Origin: Dyadobacter sp. CY312
Lineage (GTDB): Bacteria > Bacteroidota > Bacteroidia > Cytophagales > Spirosomataceae
Length of the DNA stretch: 64,000 nt
NCBI RefSeq assembly: GCF_021390535.1
Contig: NZ_JAJUXG010000001.1
Location: forward strand, 682,001 to 746,000
Direction: 5' to 3'
Within the stretch, counting starts at the first letter, position 1. Every line of letters begins with the position of its first letter. Below the pieces are notes generated by a model that saw nothing but the letters and a program-made list of their open reading frames with translations, was not told the DNA's origin and did no database searches. Below are positions 46,801 to 54,373 of this stretch, in pieces. The position numbers and the translations under genes are program-made.

Positions 46801-47158
46801 TGACCGAAAAATCGGAATACCGGTGCAGTATTTGCCTGAAAACAAGTTGTGCCCTACCTGAAATAAGCTCACAAGCTCCTTCAAAAAGTGCTTCATCGGT
46901 TACTGTATCCGGGTACATTTCCTGTACAACATCTCTGAGCATCGGTGGCAATTGGGCATCAGGGCTGTATGCAGCAAAAGTTCTCAACATCAACAAAATA
47001 CGGTCTTTCATCTCATTGGCAGCCGCATTGGTAAATGTAACTGCCAGGATTTGTCTGAAGTAAGTATCTGAATTGGAATGTAATGCAAGTTTGATGTATT
47101 CCTTCGTCAGTGTATAGGTTTTTCCGGAACCTGCCGATGAACTGTATACTTTAAACAC
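43841..47158 (-). CDS. UvrD/AddA-type superfamily 1 helicase with degenerate C-terminal nuclease
   Basis: 1105 residues, GTG start (in-frame TAA lies just upstream). Helicase motifs: Walker A SSAGSGKTYTL, TFTNAAANEMKDRI, DEFQDTSKLQF, GDAKQSIYRFRGGD and HKSKGLEYPVVIVPY, the set of AddA/RecB-type double-strand-break resection helicases. In AddA the C-terminus carries a RecB-family nuclease (GxxDR followed by DYKT). Here the corresponding stretch is LHIDRMVQLADGNYVFMSF: the IDR Asp is kept, but the DYK is replaced by MSF, so nuclease activity is probably lost. A partner AddB-like gene is not in the window. Function may be in recombination repair or in helicase-only roles. Confidence 0.88.
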   Translation of the reverse strand: MFKVYSSSAGSGKTYTLTKEYIKLALHSNSDTYFRQILAVTFTNAAANEMKDRILLMLRTFAAYSPDAQLPPMLRDVVQEMYPDTVTDEALFEGACELISGRAQLVFRQILHRYSDFSVMTIDKFTQRLISSFTDELGIPFVFETQLDGDLLNDAVDRLLARIGQEGEEVLTDIVEKYYRENAEDGKSWGALPVKIRETSGTLLSEQSYLQMQRVAGLRMEDWITIRNQMKRFVKERETKVTDLAKRGFDLIQEGFLVDKDFYQGGRGIYGFFKDRSEGKKLWAEPNSYAYKTIGEETWYGAKTPGITREKIEEIRPDLENCFHQIENIRQAEGGKITLYNLLERHIYNLSLLGEVRKEFDALLKQNNQVHISDFNKKILEIVSQEPVPFIFERLGEKYNHILVDEFQDTSKLQFANLLPLIENALADGYFNLIVGDAKQSIYRFRGGDMDLLLHLAQDQVMLLTSVLGESDFNQERLWSLDNYLKVDHLRTNRRSFREITDFNNRFFSFVANLLTPEYPLAGDVYDENFQQQIPDGVSEGGHVQMEFLEMNDNTDEASGNTHDAIVKRTLELVEELRSTGYNWRDVAILCRRKSEATAIANVLKEAGFPLISDDALLLAYSRSIHFVISFMKVLQTSDHKLARYETAYLFHHVIRKQNPGPTEYEAIRKVCSEPGLDSFLEYFSRWGISLTAFRMRQLSVFELSEKLIQTFGLFEAQTDKEYLFRFLDVVQEFGTRRTNHLGDFLAYWDTARTKLSITIPADTDALRITTIHKSKGLEYPVVIVPYANWKFTPNASLDRLWVDLDEVDYEELFLPGAPDRTGLTGKLRSSMVSVQKELENTVIAEQYVNEKTRKLVETMNLLYVAFTRPIQRLYILAKKEKNWQSAPNVGMWLHDYLSQPEFVPGWEESKDSYVLYEGTEGCRHAHVRSDFVPFIMKDILSNDRTNTLRLRRMADRIFDIETFEPKYDRLQKVRYLLTRLRSFSDLPETITSLMAEGIFTRNEAGAIREQVKYLLENPSLKELYDDSNALKINKDLLIPGGKLLHIDRMVQLADGNYVFMSFVGGNGSDENRRHLRKLVQAYKNIGKESRGVMITLENEMVEWI

Positions 47159-47206
47159 GTAGCGTTAATTTTGGAAATAGTAAGTAAAACCTGATGCCAA
47201 TTTACG

Positions 47207-47236
47207 CAAAAGAGCAGGCGAATGCCTGCTCTTTTG
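47207..47236 (-). terminator. Rho-independent terminator after the outer-membrane protein gene
   Basis: A perfect 13-bp stem (CAAAAGAGCAGGC with GCCTGCTCTTTTG) and a 4-nt loop, 35 bp after the stop at 47271. It separates the his-region transcripts from the helicase gene. Confidence 0.9.
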
Positions 47237-47270
47237 AAATTTACTATAACATTCTTGGCAATGTCAGTTA

Positions 47271-47789
47271 TTACAAATTGAATCTGACCCCACCCGAGAT
47301 GTTAGGACTGAAAAAAAACGGAGCAGGTACTAACTCTACATAAGTTCCTCCCTCTATAAAAACTGAAATTCTATTTTCTGGAATGAAATATTCAAAGCCT
47401 CCAAGAGCAGACCCTCCAAGTGAAATTGCGCCTTTAACTTTTTCTGTCACGAGGTTTCCACTCATTCTGTCATAACCTCTGCTGTTAACCTGTGCACCCA
47501 GACCATAATATACACGAACACTCTCTGAATTGAAAAGTGGATTGTGCCACAAATAATGAGCTTGCACTGATAGTCCGACATTGGGACGCACTTTGTTACT
47601 TCTATATTTTTCTTTAAAAACACCGTAGGTTCCTACCGTGACATCAATTGCATTAATATTGTTAAAATACTTCCTGATATTGATACCAGTCGGTTCACCA
47701 AGTTTAAATCCGACTGCCCAGTTGTCGTATTGCGCCTGAGCAAAGCCAAAGCATAGTGTACAAATAACAGTTAGTGCCAGTTTCTTCAT
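47271..47789 (-). CDS. Small outer-membrane beta-barrel protein
   Basis: 172 residues with a signal peptide (LALTVICTLCFGFAQAQ). The mature 150 residues have alternating hydrophobic residues and aromatic belts (WAVGFKLGEPTGINIRKYF, VRVYYGLGAQVNS, RISVFIEGGTYVEL) and end SGGVRFNL, which fits an eight-stranded barrel with a weak C-terminal beta-signal. I do not recognise a named family. It follows hisC after 54 bp on the same strand and ends at a strong terminator, so it may share the his transcript although it has no evident role in histidine synthesis. Confidence 0.75.
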   Translation of the reverse strand: MKKLALTVICTLCFGFAQAQYDNWAVGFKLGEPTGINIRKYFNNINAIDVTVGTYGVFKEKYRSNKVRPNVGLSVQAHYLWHNPLFNSESVRVYYGLGAQVNSRGYDRMSGNLVTEKVKGAISLGGSALGGFEYFIPENRISVFIEGGTYVELVPAPFFFSPNISGGVRFNL

Positions 47790-47843
47790 TTTAGTACTGT
47801 TTGTTGGATATTTTAATAAAGTTTTGTGCTAATTATTTATACT

Positions 47844-48917
47844 TTAAACAATCACATTCCTTTGCTCGTACGCTTTAAGAGCTGCTACCAGCGTTTCATT
47901 TTCTTCCCTTGTGCCCACTGTAATGCGAAGGCATCCTTCACACAACAACACCTTTGACCGGTCGCGCACAATAATGGTTTCCTTTAAAAGATATTCCATC
48001 ACCGATTTTGCATCGTCAAACTTTACAAGCAGGAAATTGGCATCTGATGGAAATACTTTATTCACCAACGATAATTTTTCTAACATGGTACATAGAACCC
48101 CTCTTTGTTCAAGAATTTCTTTCACCATCTCCTGCATTTTATCGGCAGATTCAAGCCCCGCAAGCAGTGCCGCCTGCGCCGGCTGACTAATATTATATGG
48201 CGCCTTGATCTTGTTCAGTATCCTTACAAGTTCTGTGGAAGCAAAGCACATGCCTGCCCGCAGGCCCGCAAGTCCCCATGATTTTGAAAAAGTTTGCAAA
48301 ACTACAAGATTCGGATATTCTGCAAGCCGGTCGATCCAGGAAGGTTTGTCAGTAAAATCCACATAAGCTTCATCTACAACAACCAAACCATTGAAATTTT
48401 TCAGAATGGTTTCAATTGCACTGTCCTCCATCACATTCCCGGTAGGATTATTCGGTGTGCAGATAAAAATGATCTTTGTATCTGGTGTAATGGCTTCAAG
48501 CACAGCATCCACCCGTATCTGGTAGTCGGCAGAAAGCGGAACTTTATCAATATAAACATCATGAATGGATGCACTTACCTCATACATTCCATACGTAGGA
48601 GGCAAAATAATCACACGGTCTTTTGATGGCGTACACGTTGCTCTTACAAGCAAATCTATTGGTTCATCACTTCCATTTCCCAGAAAAATCTGATCCGTCG
48701 GGACGTTCTTCAAAGGCGAAAGTTTCCTTTTAATATCAGCCTGATAAGGATCCGGATAACGGTTGAAATCCTGGTCTGTTACCGAACCGTATGGATTTTC
48801 GTTTGCATCAAGAAATATCCCAACATGACCTGTATACTCATCCCTTGCTGATGAATATGGAGCCAGATTAAGAATATGCGGCCGTAATATCTTATTTAAA
48901 TCGAAAGAATTATTCAT
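47844..48917 (-). CDS. hisC: Histidinol-phosphate aminotransferase
   Basis: 357 residues, PLP-dependent fold type I. The PLP lysine is Lys212 in TFSKSWGLAGLRAG; NNPTGN, VVDEAYVDF and the tail RITVGTREENETLVAAL are also typical. It converts imidazole-acetol phosphate and glutamate to histidinol phosphate in histidine synthesis. The gene belongs to the minus-strand histidine set (hisS, hisG, hisD) but is separated from hisD by the Xre-RES toxin-antitoxin pair. The usual next genes, hisB, hisH, hisA, hisF and hisIE, do not follow it. Confidence 0.97.
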   Translation of the reverse strand: MNNSFDLNKILRPHILNLAPYSSARDEYTGHVGIFLDANENPYGSVTDQDFNRYPDPYQADIKRKLSPLKNVPTDQIFLGNGSDEPIDLLVRATCTPSKDRVIILPPTYGMYEVSASIHDVYIDKVPLSADYQIRVDAVLEAITPDTKIIFICTPNNPTGNVMEDSAIETILKNFNGLVVVDEAYVDFTDKPSWIDRLAEYPNLVVLQTFSKSWGLAGLRAGMCFASTELVRILNKIKAPYNISQPAQAALLAGLESADKMQEMVKEILEQRGVLCTMLEKLSLVNKVFPSDANFLLVKFDDAKSVMEYLLKETIIVRDRSKVLLCEGCLRITVGTREENETLVAALKAYEQRNVIV

Positions 48918-48963
48918 TAACGCACTTGTTGGTCCTTCGCAAAGGACTGATTATTAAATTAGA

Positions 48964-49416
48964 TTATCCAGCCCTGAATAACCGGCTGTCAAACTCAAAA
49001 GGTTCGATATTGATTACCTTAACCGATTCCGCCTCAGGATGATTGGGATTGATAAGATAATTAGATTCATTACGCACTACCACTGACGGTACCCGAAGCA
49101 AGAGCGAGCTTTTTTCCTGCAACCAGGTGTCTCCCGTCTCTCTGGTCCATTGCGGTTCCAGTTGCCAGTCCGGTATAACATAAATCCCCTTTGCAAACTT
49201 CATCGCATCAGGCACATAGATCACAACCACAACATAGTCTGGTGGTGGTGTTGGACGTTGCAAGTGTACCAGAATTTCCAGCATGGCCAGCGACCTTCGG
49301 GAACAACTGTAAACCATTGCATTTCTTGGCGAATTCCACCTGCCTCCATGATAATAAGCTCCCATCCCACTCAGATCATTCTGATATTCCGACCTTGTGA
49401 TTCTGAATAACTCCAT
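48964..49416 (-). CDS. RES-domain toxin (NAD+-degrading)
   Basis: 150 residues. The RES family signature is clear: LFRITRSEY at the start, then YYHGGRWNSPRNAMVYSCSRRSLAMLEILVHLQ, which includes the Arg and Glu used by RES toxins to degrade NAD+ by phosphorolysis and stop growth. The C-terminal part ILINPNHPEAESVKV-like NYLINPNHPEAESVKV is also family-typical. The antitoxin gene is directly upstream (43 bp) on the same strand, the usual antitoxin-first order. The pair is inserted between hisD and hisC. Confidence 0.93.
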   Translation of the reverse strand: MELFRITRSEYQNDLSGMGAYYHGGRWNSPRNAMVYSCSRRSLAMLEILVHLQRPTPPPDYVVVVIYVPDAMKFAKGIYVIPDWQLEPQWTRETGDTWLQEKSSLLLRVPSVVVRNESNYLINPNHPEAESVKVINIEPFEFDSRLFRAG

Positions 49417-49459
49417 GTATATCTGCTATCGGTTTTTTAGCTTGGAACGTAATGTAAAA

Positions 49460-49888
49460 TCAGGCAAAAATACCGTGTTCAATACGCCCTAGTTCCGTTT
49501 TGACAAGTTCAATCCCAGCATGTGTCCGCAAAAAATTTATTGGTTTTTCATTACTGAGTGCAAGTATCTTGCTGTTGAGCCAATCAAGAAAATATTCTTT
49601 GCCTAAAACCCGCGTTCCTATTGACATCAGATCAGCCAGGGATATGAGATGATCCGAAACCACATTACTCAGCAAATCGGTATCCTCGTAACGAAGTAAA
49701 TTCCTCGGCGTTACCGGAAGCAACGCTATAAGATCTTTCACGTCCAATCCTGCTGAATCAGCAAGATGCTGTATAGCTGCTTTGGGAACCCCGTTTTCTG
49801 CAAGAAATGCAAGATCGAAGTTATCTTTTATGGTGCGTTTCAAAACACCATAACCACCTAACCGTTCGTTCACCATCATTGCTGTCAT
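49460..49888 (-). CDS. Xre/MbcA-type antitoxin of RES toxin
   Basis: 142 residues from the ATG at 49888; the open frame reaches a TTG at 49924 that lies inside the long inverted repeat, so the ATG is preferred (another is at 49876). It has the helix-turn-helix (AIQHLADSAGLDVKDLIALLPVTPRNLLR) followed by the DUF2384 toxin-binding part (LISLADLMSIGTRVLGKEYFLDWLNSKILALSNEKPINFL). Such proteins neutralise RES toxins and repress their own operon. The 49-bp inverted repeat upstream fits an operator. It follows hisD with a 66-bp gap. Confidence 0.92.
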   Translation of the reverse strand: MTAMMVNERLGGYGVLKRTIKDNFDLAFLAENGVPKAAIQHLADSAGLDVKDLIALLPVTPRNLLRYEDTDLLSNVVSDHLISLADLMSIGTRVLGKEYFLDWLNSKILALSNEKPINFLRTHAGIELVKTELGRIEHGIFA

Positions 49889-49900
49889 ATCATTGCTTTT

Positions 49901-49949
49901 TAAAACCCGGAAATATGTCCTCAAATATACGACATATTTCCGGGTTTTA
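49901..49949. repeat. Perfect 19-bp inverted repeat between hisD and the antitoxin
   Basis: TAAAACCCGGAAATATGTC (49901-49919) and its exact reverse complement (49931-49949) flank an 11-nt spacer. It lies between the hisD stop (49955) and the antitoxin start (49888). It could be the antitoxin operator, an intrinsic terminator of the upstream his mRNA (T-rich arm end on the minus strand), or both. Confidence 0.9.
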
Positions 49950-49954
49950 ACTTT

Positions 49955-51223
49955 TTACAATAAACTTTGCAATCGTATTCTTACAGCACGCTTATGTGCA
50001 TCAAGGGATTCAGCGGCAGCCATGGCTTCCACAGTGGGACCAATTGCCTTAATTCCCTCGGTTGTAATATTTTGAACAGTTATTTTTTTAACAAAACTAT
50101 CAACAGAAACGCCGCTATACGCCTTAGCGTATCCGTTTGTAGGCAGTGTATGATTGGTGCCGGAAGCGTAGTCTCCGCAGGATTCCGGAGTATAATTTCC
50201 TAAGAAGATAGATCCCGCGTTCACAATTTTTTCAGAAACAGTCTCTGCATTACCTACACTCAGAATCAAATGTTCGGCAGCATATTCATTAAGCAAGTCG
50301 ATTGCTTCCTCCTCGGATTCAACCAAAATCGCTTTGCTATTTGAAATTGATTTAGCTGCAAGATCTTTCCTGGGCAGTCTATCCAGCTGAGACGATAACG
50401 TGAGGTTCACCGCCGACAATAGTTTTTTGCTCGTAGAAACCAACAATACCTGGCTGTCAGCTCCGTGTTCTGCCTGCGAGAGCAAATCGGCTGCAACAAA
50501 AGAAGGTATTGCAGTATCATCGGCATATACCGCAACTTCCGATGGCCCTGCCGGCATATCTATCGCCACGCCTTCTTTACTCACCAGCATTTTAGCGGTT
50601 GTAACATACTGGTTACCAGGACCAAATATTTTATAAACCTTCGGTACACTCTCTGTACCGTAAGCCATGGCCGCAATCGCCTGAGCACCGCCAATACGAA
50701 AAGCCTTGGTAACACCAACAAGCCCGGCCGCATACAAAATAGCCGGATGATCTGATGGCGTACACAGCACAACTTCTTTACAACCTGCAAGTTGCGCAGG
50801 AATACCCAGCATCAGTACCGTACTGAAAAGCGGAGCAGTACCACCAGGAATGTAAATTCCAACCTTTTCGATACCGACACTGCGACGCCAGCAAGTCACG
50901 CCAGGCATTGTTTCTATTTTTTCAACAGATTGTACCTGAGCTTTATGGAATTTGTAGATGTTATCATAGGCCTGACGAATTGCAGCTTTCAGCTCATCGT
51001 CCAGTTTACTTCCGGCATTTTTAATATCGGCCTCATCAAAAGCAAGATCGCCAAGTTCCGTATTGTCAAATTTCCTGGCAAGCTCCCTCAGTCCCTCATC
51101 TCCCTGCGTTTTTACCTGGTCGAGTATGGGAATCACCTTCTTCTCAATATCCCGTGAATCCTGCACCGGTCTGGCCAATAACACCGGCCATTCGGCTCTA
51201 TCGGGAAATGCAATAATATTCAT
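49955..51223 (-). CDS. hisD: Histidinol dehydrogenase
   Basis: 422 residues, full length. NAD+-dependent enzyme that oxidises histidinol to histidine in two steps. Signature regions are VYIPGGTAPLFSTVLM, DMPAGPSEVAVYAD, LSQAEHGADSQVLL (zinc-binding Gln and His) and AAEHLIL (catalytic Glu and His). It starts 3 bp after the hisG stop, so the two are translationally coupled. The usual next gene, hisC, is displaced by the toxin-antitoxin pair. Confidence 0.98.
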   Translation of the reverse strand: MNIIAFPDRAEWPVLLARPVQDSRDIEKKVIPILDQVKTQGDEGLRELARKFDNTELGDLAFDEADIKNAGSKLDDELKAAIRQAYDNIYKFHKAQVQSVEKIETMPGVTCWRRSVGIEKVGIYIPGGTAPLFSTVLMLGIPAQLAGCKEVVLCTPSDHPAILYAAGLVGVTKAFRIGGAQAIAAMAYGTESVPKVYKIFGPGNQYVTTAKMLVSKEGVAIDMPAGPSEVAVYADDTAIPSFVAADLLSQAEHGADSQVLLVSTSKKLLSAVNLTLSSQLDRLPRKDLAAKSISNSKAILVESEEEAIDLLNEYAAEHLILSVGNAETVSEKIVNAGSIFLGNYTPESCGDYASGTNHTLPTNGYAKAYSGVSVDSFVKKITVQNITTEGIKAIGPTVEAMAAAESLDAHKRAVRIRLQSLL

Positions 51224-51226
51224 ATC

Positions 51227-52087
51227 TTAAAGAATCATTTTCTCGATTGGTATCACAAGAATACCCTCTGCGCCTGCCAATCTTATTTTTTCAATATTTT
51301 CCCAAAATTCATTCTCGTTAATCACCGAATGCAACGAGCACCAGCCTTCCGTTGCCAGAGGCAAAATGGTTGGAGAACGCATTCCTGGCAGGAATTTTAT
51401 AATATTGTCAACAGCCGATGTAGGGCAGTTTAACAAAATATACTTATTATTTTTAGCAACCTGAACCGATTTGATACGAAAAAGCAATTGATCCAGAAGT
51501 TCCTGCTGACCTTCCGAAAGATGTTTGCTGGCGATCATCACAGCCTCAGAACGGAAAATGGTCTCTACCTCTTTCAATCCGTTGCTTAAAAGCGTGCTGC
51601 CTGAGCTAACAATATCACACACCGCATCAGCCAGTCCGATACTTGGGGCAATCTCAACAGAACCACTGATCTCGTGAATCTGCGCTTTTACATTATTATC
51701 TGCCAGATATTTACCGAGCAAACGTGGATAAGTTGTTGCGATACTCTTTCCTTCCAGATCCGCAACACCCTGATAATCATGTTCGCGAAGAACACCAATC
51801 GACAATCGGCATTTTGAAAAGCCCAGCTTATGCACCGTTTCCACATCTCTGTCCGACTCCTCCGAAACATTTTCGCCTACAATTCCTAAATGTGCAACAC
51901 CATCTTCCACATAACCCGGAATATCATCATCCCGCAGGAACAGGATTTCAGCAGGAAAATTCGTAGCAGAAGTTTTCAACTTACCGCCTCCATTATCAAA
52001 ACGGATGCCACATTCCTTGATCAATTTCAGAGAGTCTTCACTCAATCTTCCTGATTTTTGTATTGCAATTCTTAAAATATCATTCAT
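51227..52087 (-). CDS. hisG: ATP phosphoribosyltransferase, long form
   Basis: 286 residues, the first enzyme of histidine synthesis, joining PRPP to ATP. It is the long form (HisG-L), with the catalytic domains (IAIQKSGRLSEDSLKLIKEC, DAVCDIVSSGSTLLSNGLKEV with the PRPP-binding ESGSTL-like segment) and a C-terminal regulatory domain (about 210-286, LPGMRSPTILPLATEGW) that senses histidine, so no HisZ is required. It begins 70 bp after the hisS stop and is followed by hisD after 3 bp. Confidence 0.98.
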   Translation of the reverse strand: MNDILRIAIQKSGRLSEDSLKLIKECGIRFDNGGGKLKTSATNFPAEILFLRDDDIPGYVEDGVAHLGIVGENVSEESDRDVETVHKLGFSKCRLSIGVLREHDYQGVADLEGKSIATTYPRLLGKYLADNNVKAQIHEISGSVEIAPSIGLADAVCDIVSSGSTLLSNGLKEVETIFRSEAVMIASKHLSEGQQELLDQLLFRIKSVQVAKNNKYILLNCPTSAVDNIIKFLPGMRSPTILPLATEGWCSLHSVINENEFWENIEKIRLAGAEGILVIPIEKMIL

Positions 52088-52157
52088 GATTTTGGCAATT
52101 GGCTTTCAGCGGTCGACTTAGAGCCTGTAAATATTTCTGTTTTATATTATTCGAAAA

Positions 52158-53516
52158 TCAACTTAAAAGCGGGATAATTTCTTCAATGCTTAACTTTTGC
52201 TGCTCACCTGTTTTCATATTTTTCAAAGTAAGCTTGCCCGACTGTATCTCGTCTGAACCTATAAGTACAACAAATGCAATGTTTTTCCTGTCAGCATAAT
52301 CGAGCTGCTTTTTCAACTTTACCGAATCAGGATACATTTCCGCGTTTATACCGGCCTTTCTAAATTTTGGAAGAAGACTAAGCCCAAACTCAAATGCTTC
52401 TTTATCAAAGTTAGAGATCATCACTTTCGTACTCGTCGTCTGATTTTCTGGAAAAAGATTGAGCTCTTCCATCACATCATAAATACGGTCCACACCAAGG
52501 GAAATACCAACACCTGAAATTCCAGGCACACCAAAAGTTCCCGTAAGGTTATCATAACGCCCACCTCCAGAAATACTACCGATCTGAACATTATTTGCTT
52601 TAACCTCAAAAATGGCACCAGTATAATAGGAAAGCCCACGTGCCAGCGTTACGTCAAATTCAATTTTAGGATTCACAAGCCCCAGTAAGCCTACCATTTT
52701 CCAGACCTCTTCAAGCTCCTCAATCCCTTTCAAACCAATTTCGGAACCACTAAGCCAGTTTCTTAGCGCTTCAAAAGGTTTTTCTGAGTTGGATAATGAA
52801 AAAATAGGATCCAACATGGTTATGCTGTCTGACGAAAAGCCGCGTTCCGCAAGCTCTTCCACAACTTTCTCCTTGCCAATTTTATCCAGCTTGTCAATCG
52901 CTACACAAAGCGGTCCTTCCATCCCTCCTGCACCAATTACATCAGCTATGCCCGTCAGTACTTTTCTATTATTGATCTTGACAGTGAAATCAGAAATACC
53001 CAAAGCAGGCAATATATCATGCAACAGGTTAACAATCTCCGCCTCGCAAAGCAGTGAATCTGTCCCAACTACGTCCGCATCACATTGATAAAACTCACGG
53101 TAACGACCTCGCTGTGGACGATCTGCCCGCCACACAGGCTGTATCTGATAACGCTTGAACGGCATCGCCAGCGTACCGCGATTCATGACAACATATCTTG
53201 CAAATGGCACAGTCAGATCATAGCGCAATCCCTTTTCAGAGATTTTAGACGTAAGCGGTTTATATCCTTCGGTGTAATCCTTGTCTTCAAGCTTGGAAGT
53301 AAAATCACCGGAATTTAAAATTTTAAAAAGCAATTGATCACCTTCGTCTCCATATTTCCCCATCAATACCGATAGGTTTTCAAAAGCGGGAGTTTCCAAA
53401 GGCAGAAAGCCATATCGTTGAAAAGAGCGCCGAACTGTTTCAAAAATGAAATTGCGCTTTGCCATTTGTTCCGGACCAAAGTCACGGGTTCCGCGGGCAA
53501 GGGATGGTTTACTCAT
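52158..53516 (-). CDS. hisS: Histidyl-tRNA synthetase
   Basis: 452 residues. Class II synthetase with motif 1 (ETPAFENLSVL), motif 2 (QIQPVWRADRPQRGRYREFYQCDADVVG), the two histidine-specific motifs (LARGLSYYTGAIFE and ISGGGRYD) and motif 3 (GVGISLGVDRIYDVM); the C-terminal anticodon domain follows (about 360-452). It charges tRNA-His. Its place directly upstream of hisG links charging capacity and histidine synthesis, and the promoter is in the 229-bp gap shared with the small basic-protein gene. Confidence 0.98.
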   Translation of the reverse strand: MSKPSLARGTRDFGPEQMAKRNFIFETVRRSFQRYGFLPLETPAFENLSVLMGKYGDEGDQLLFKILNSGDFTSKLEDKDYTEGYKPLTSKISEKGLRYDLTVPFARYVVMNRGTLAMPFKRYQIQPVWRADRPQRGRYREFYQCDADVVGTDSLLCEAEIVNLLHDILPALGISDFTVKINNRKVLTGIADVIGAGGMEGPLCVAIDKLDKIGKEKVVEELAERGFSSDSITMLDPIFSLSNSEKPFEALRNWLSGSEIGLKGIEELEEVWKMVGLLGLVNPKIEFDVTLARGLSYYTGAIFEVKANNVQIGSISGGGRYDNLTGTFGVPGISGVGISLGVDRIYDVMEELNLFPENQTTSTKVMISNFDKEAFEFGLSLLPKFRKAGINAEMYPDSVKLKKQLDYADRKNIAFVVLIGSDEIQSGKLTLKNMKTGEQQKLSIEEIIPLLS

Positions 53517-53708
53517 TTGTAATTATTATATCGAAAAATCTTTGTCTTCAAAGCTCGCCCGTACAAAAAGGTCCTATTAACCCTTCCTGGTCTGCAATAA
53601 TTAACCTCTTTGAGTAAAAAATCGTTTGAGAAGACGTTTAAAACCGTAAAGTTAGGGCAGGTTGGCAATATTTATGATTATTATCTTCATTATTTACACA
53701 TAAATCCT

Positions 53709-53716
53709 TAATTTTG
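53709..53716 (+). promoter_or_regulatory. Candidate -7 promoter element of the small basic protein
   Basis: TAATTTTG fits TAnnTTTG and lies 29 bp before the ATG at 53746. No clear -33 element at normal spacing. Confidence 0.5.
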
Positions 53717-53745
53717 CGGCTCTTTCACAAAACAATAATTTTAAA

Positions 53746-53898
53746 ATGGGAGTTACGGAATTAAAACGTAAAGGTCGCAGAAATAAAGCAGTAGCTAATA
53801 ATCGTACCGCGAAAATTAAAAACCTTTTACGTAAGCCAGAAGTACGGAACGTCGATGTTGAGGCAATAAAAGCTCAGTTTGAAGCTAACAAGAAGTAA
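53746..53898 (+). CDS. Small basic protein (50 residues), conserved type
   Basis: A 50-residue ORF, MGVTELKRKGRRNKAVANNR at the start and FEANKK at the end. About a third of residues are Lys or Arg and there is one hydrophobic patch (IKNLLRKP). Its preceding TAnnTTTG element, the terminator hairpin after the stop and the clean codon pattern support a real gene. I recall similar short proteins starting MGVT-LKRK in Cytophagales genomes but know no function; an RNA- or ribosome-associated role is a guess from charge alone. It is divergent from hisS. Confidence 0.8.
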   Translation: MGVTELKRKGRRNKAVANNRTAKIKNLLRKPEVRNVDVEAIKAQFEANKK

Positions 53899-53930
53899 TT
53901 AAGAGCCTCTCCGATACAATGTTATCCAAC

Positions 53931-53964
53931 AAGTCCCTGTCAATCTCTTTTGGTAGGGCTTTTT
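53931..53964 (+). terminator. Terminator after the small basic protein gene
   Basis: AAGTCCCT and AGGGCTT form a 7-bp stem with one bulged T, followed by a T-run (TTTTTG). It also overlaps the end of the convergent membrane-protein gene. Confidence 0.65.
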
Positions 53965-54314
53965 GTTTTCTTTTCGGGGAGTAACTTACGAACTGTCTTG
54001 GAGTTTACCTTACGGAGAAGCTGCCGCATACTGCGACGGGTTTCACGGCGAACATCCAGCAAAATTCGAAAGCGAAGAGCTTCGCCAAAAAGAACCAGAC
54101 CGCCATTAATAAGTATCAGACTGTACAATCCCAACAATACCCATACCTGCGTAGGCTCTCCGATGCGACGCTGATGCGCTGCTTCGCTGAGAACAGTAAG
54201 GCCAAAACTGAACAACAACAGTCCAAATGGAGCAAGAATCATCCATTTTGTACGTGTTGACATACGTTTTATAAGCTTTTTGCCTGGTGGTTTGGGATCT
54301 ATCGATGGAATCAT
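53940..54314 (-). CDS. Two-TM basic membrane protein, unknown function
   Basis: 124 residues: a basic N-terminus, TM1 (MILAPFGLLLFSFGLTVL), a short loop with EAAHQRRIGEP, TM2 (VWVLLGLYSLILINGGLVLF) and a strongly basic C-terminal tail (RRETRRSMRQLL, KKTKSPTKRD). Not recognised as a named family. Many small Bacteroidota inner-membrane proteins look like this. It is convergent with the small basic-protein gene and divergent from the methyltransferase gene. Confidence 0.7.
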   Translation of the reverse strand: MIPSIDPKPPGKKLIKRMSTRTKWMILAPFGLLLFSFGLTVLSEAAHQRRIGEPTQVWVLLGLYSLILINGGLVLFGEALRFRILLDVRRETRRSMRQLLRKVNSKTVRKLLPEKKTKSPTKRD

Positions 54315-54373
54315 TTATTTTATTATTTCCTGTAAATGACCCTAAAATTATTAATTTTTAATCAATTGGTTTA

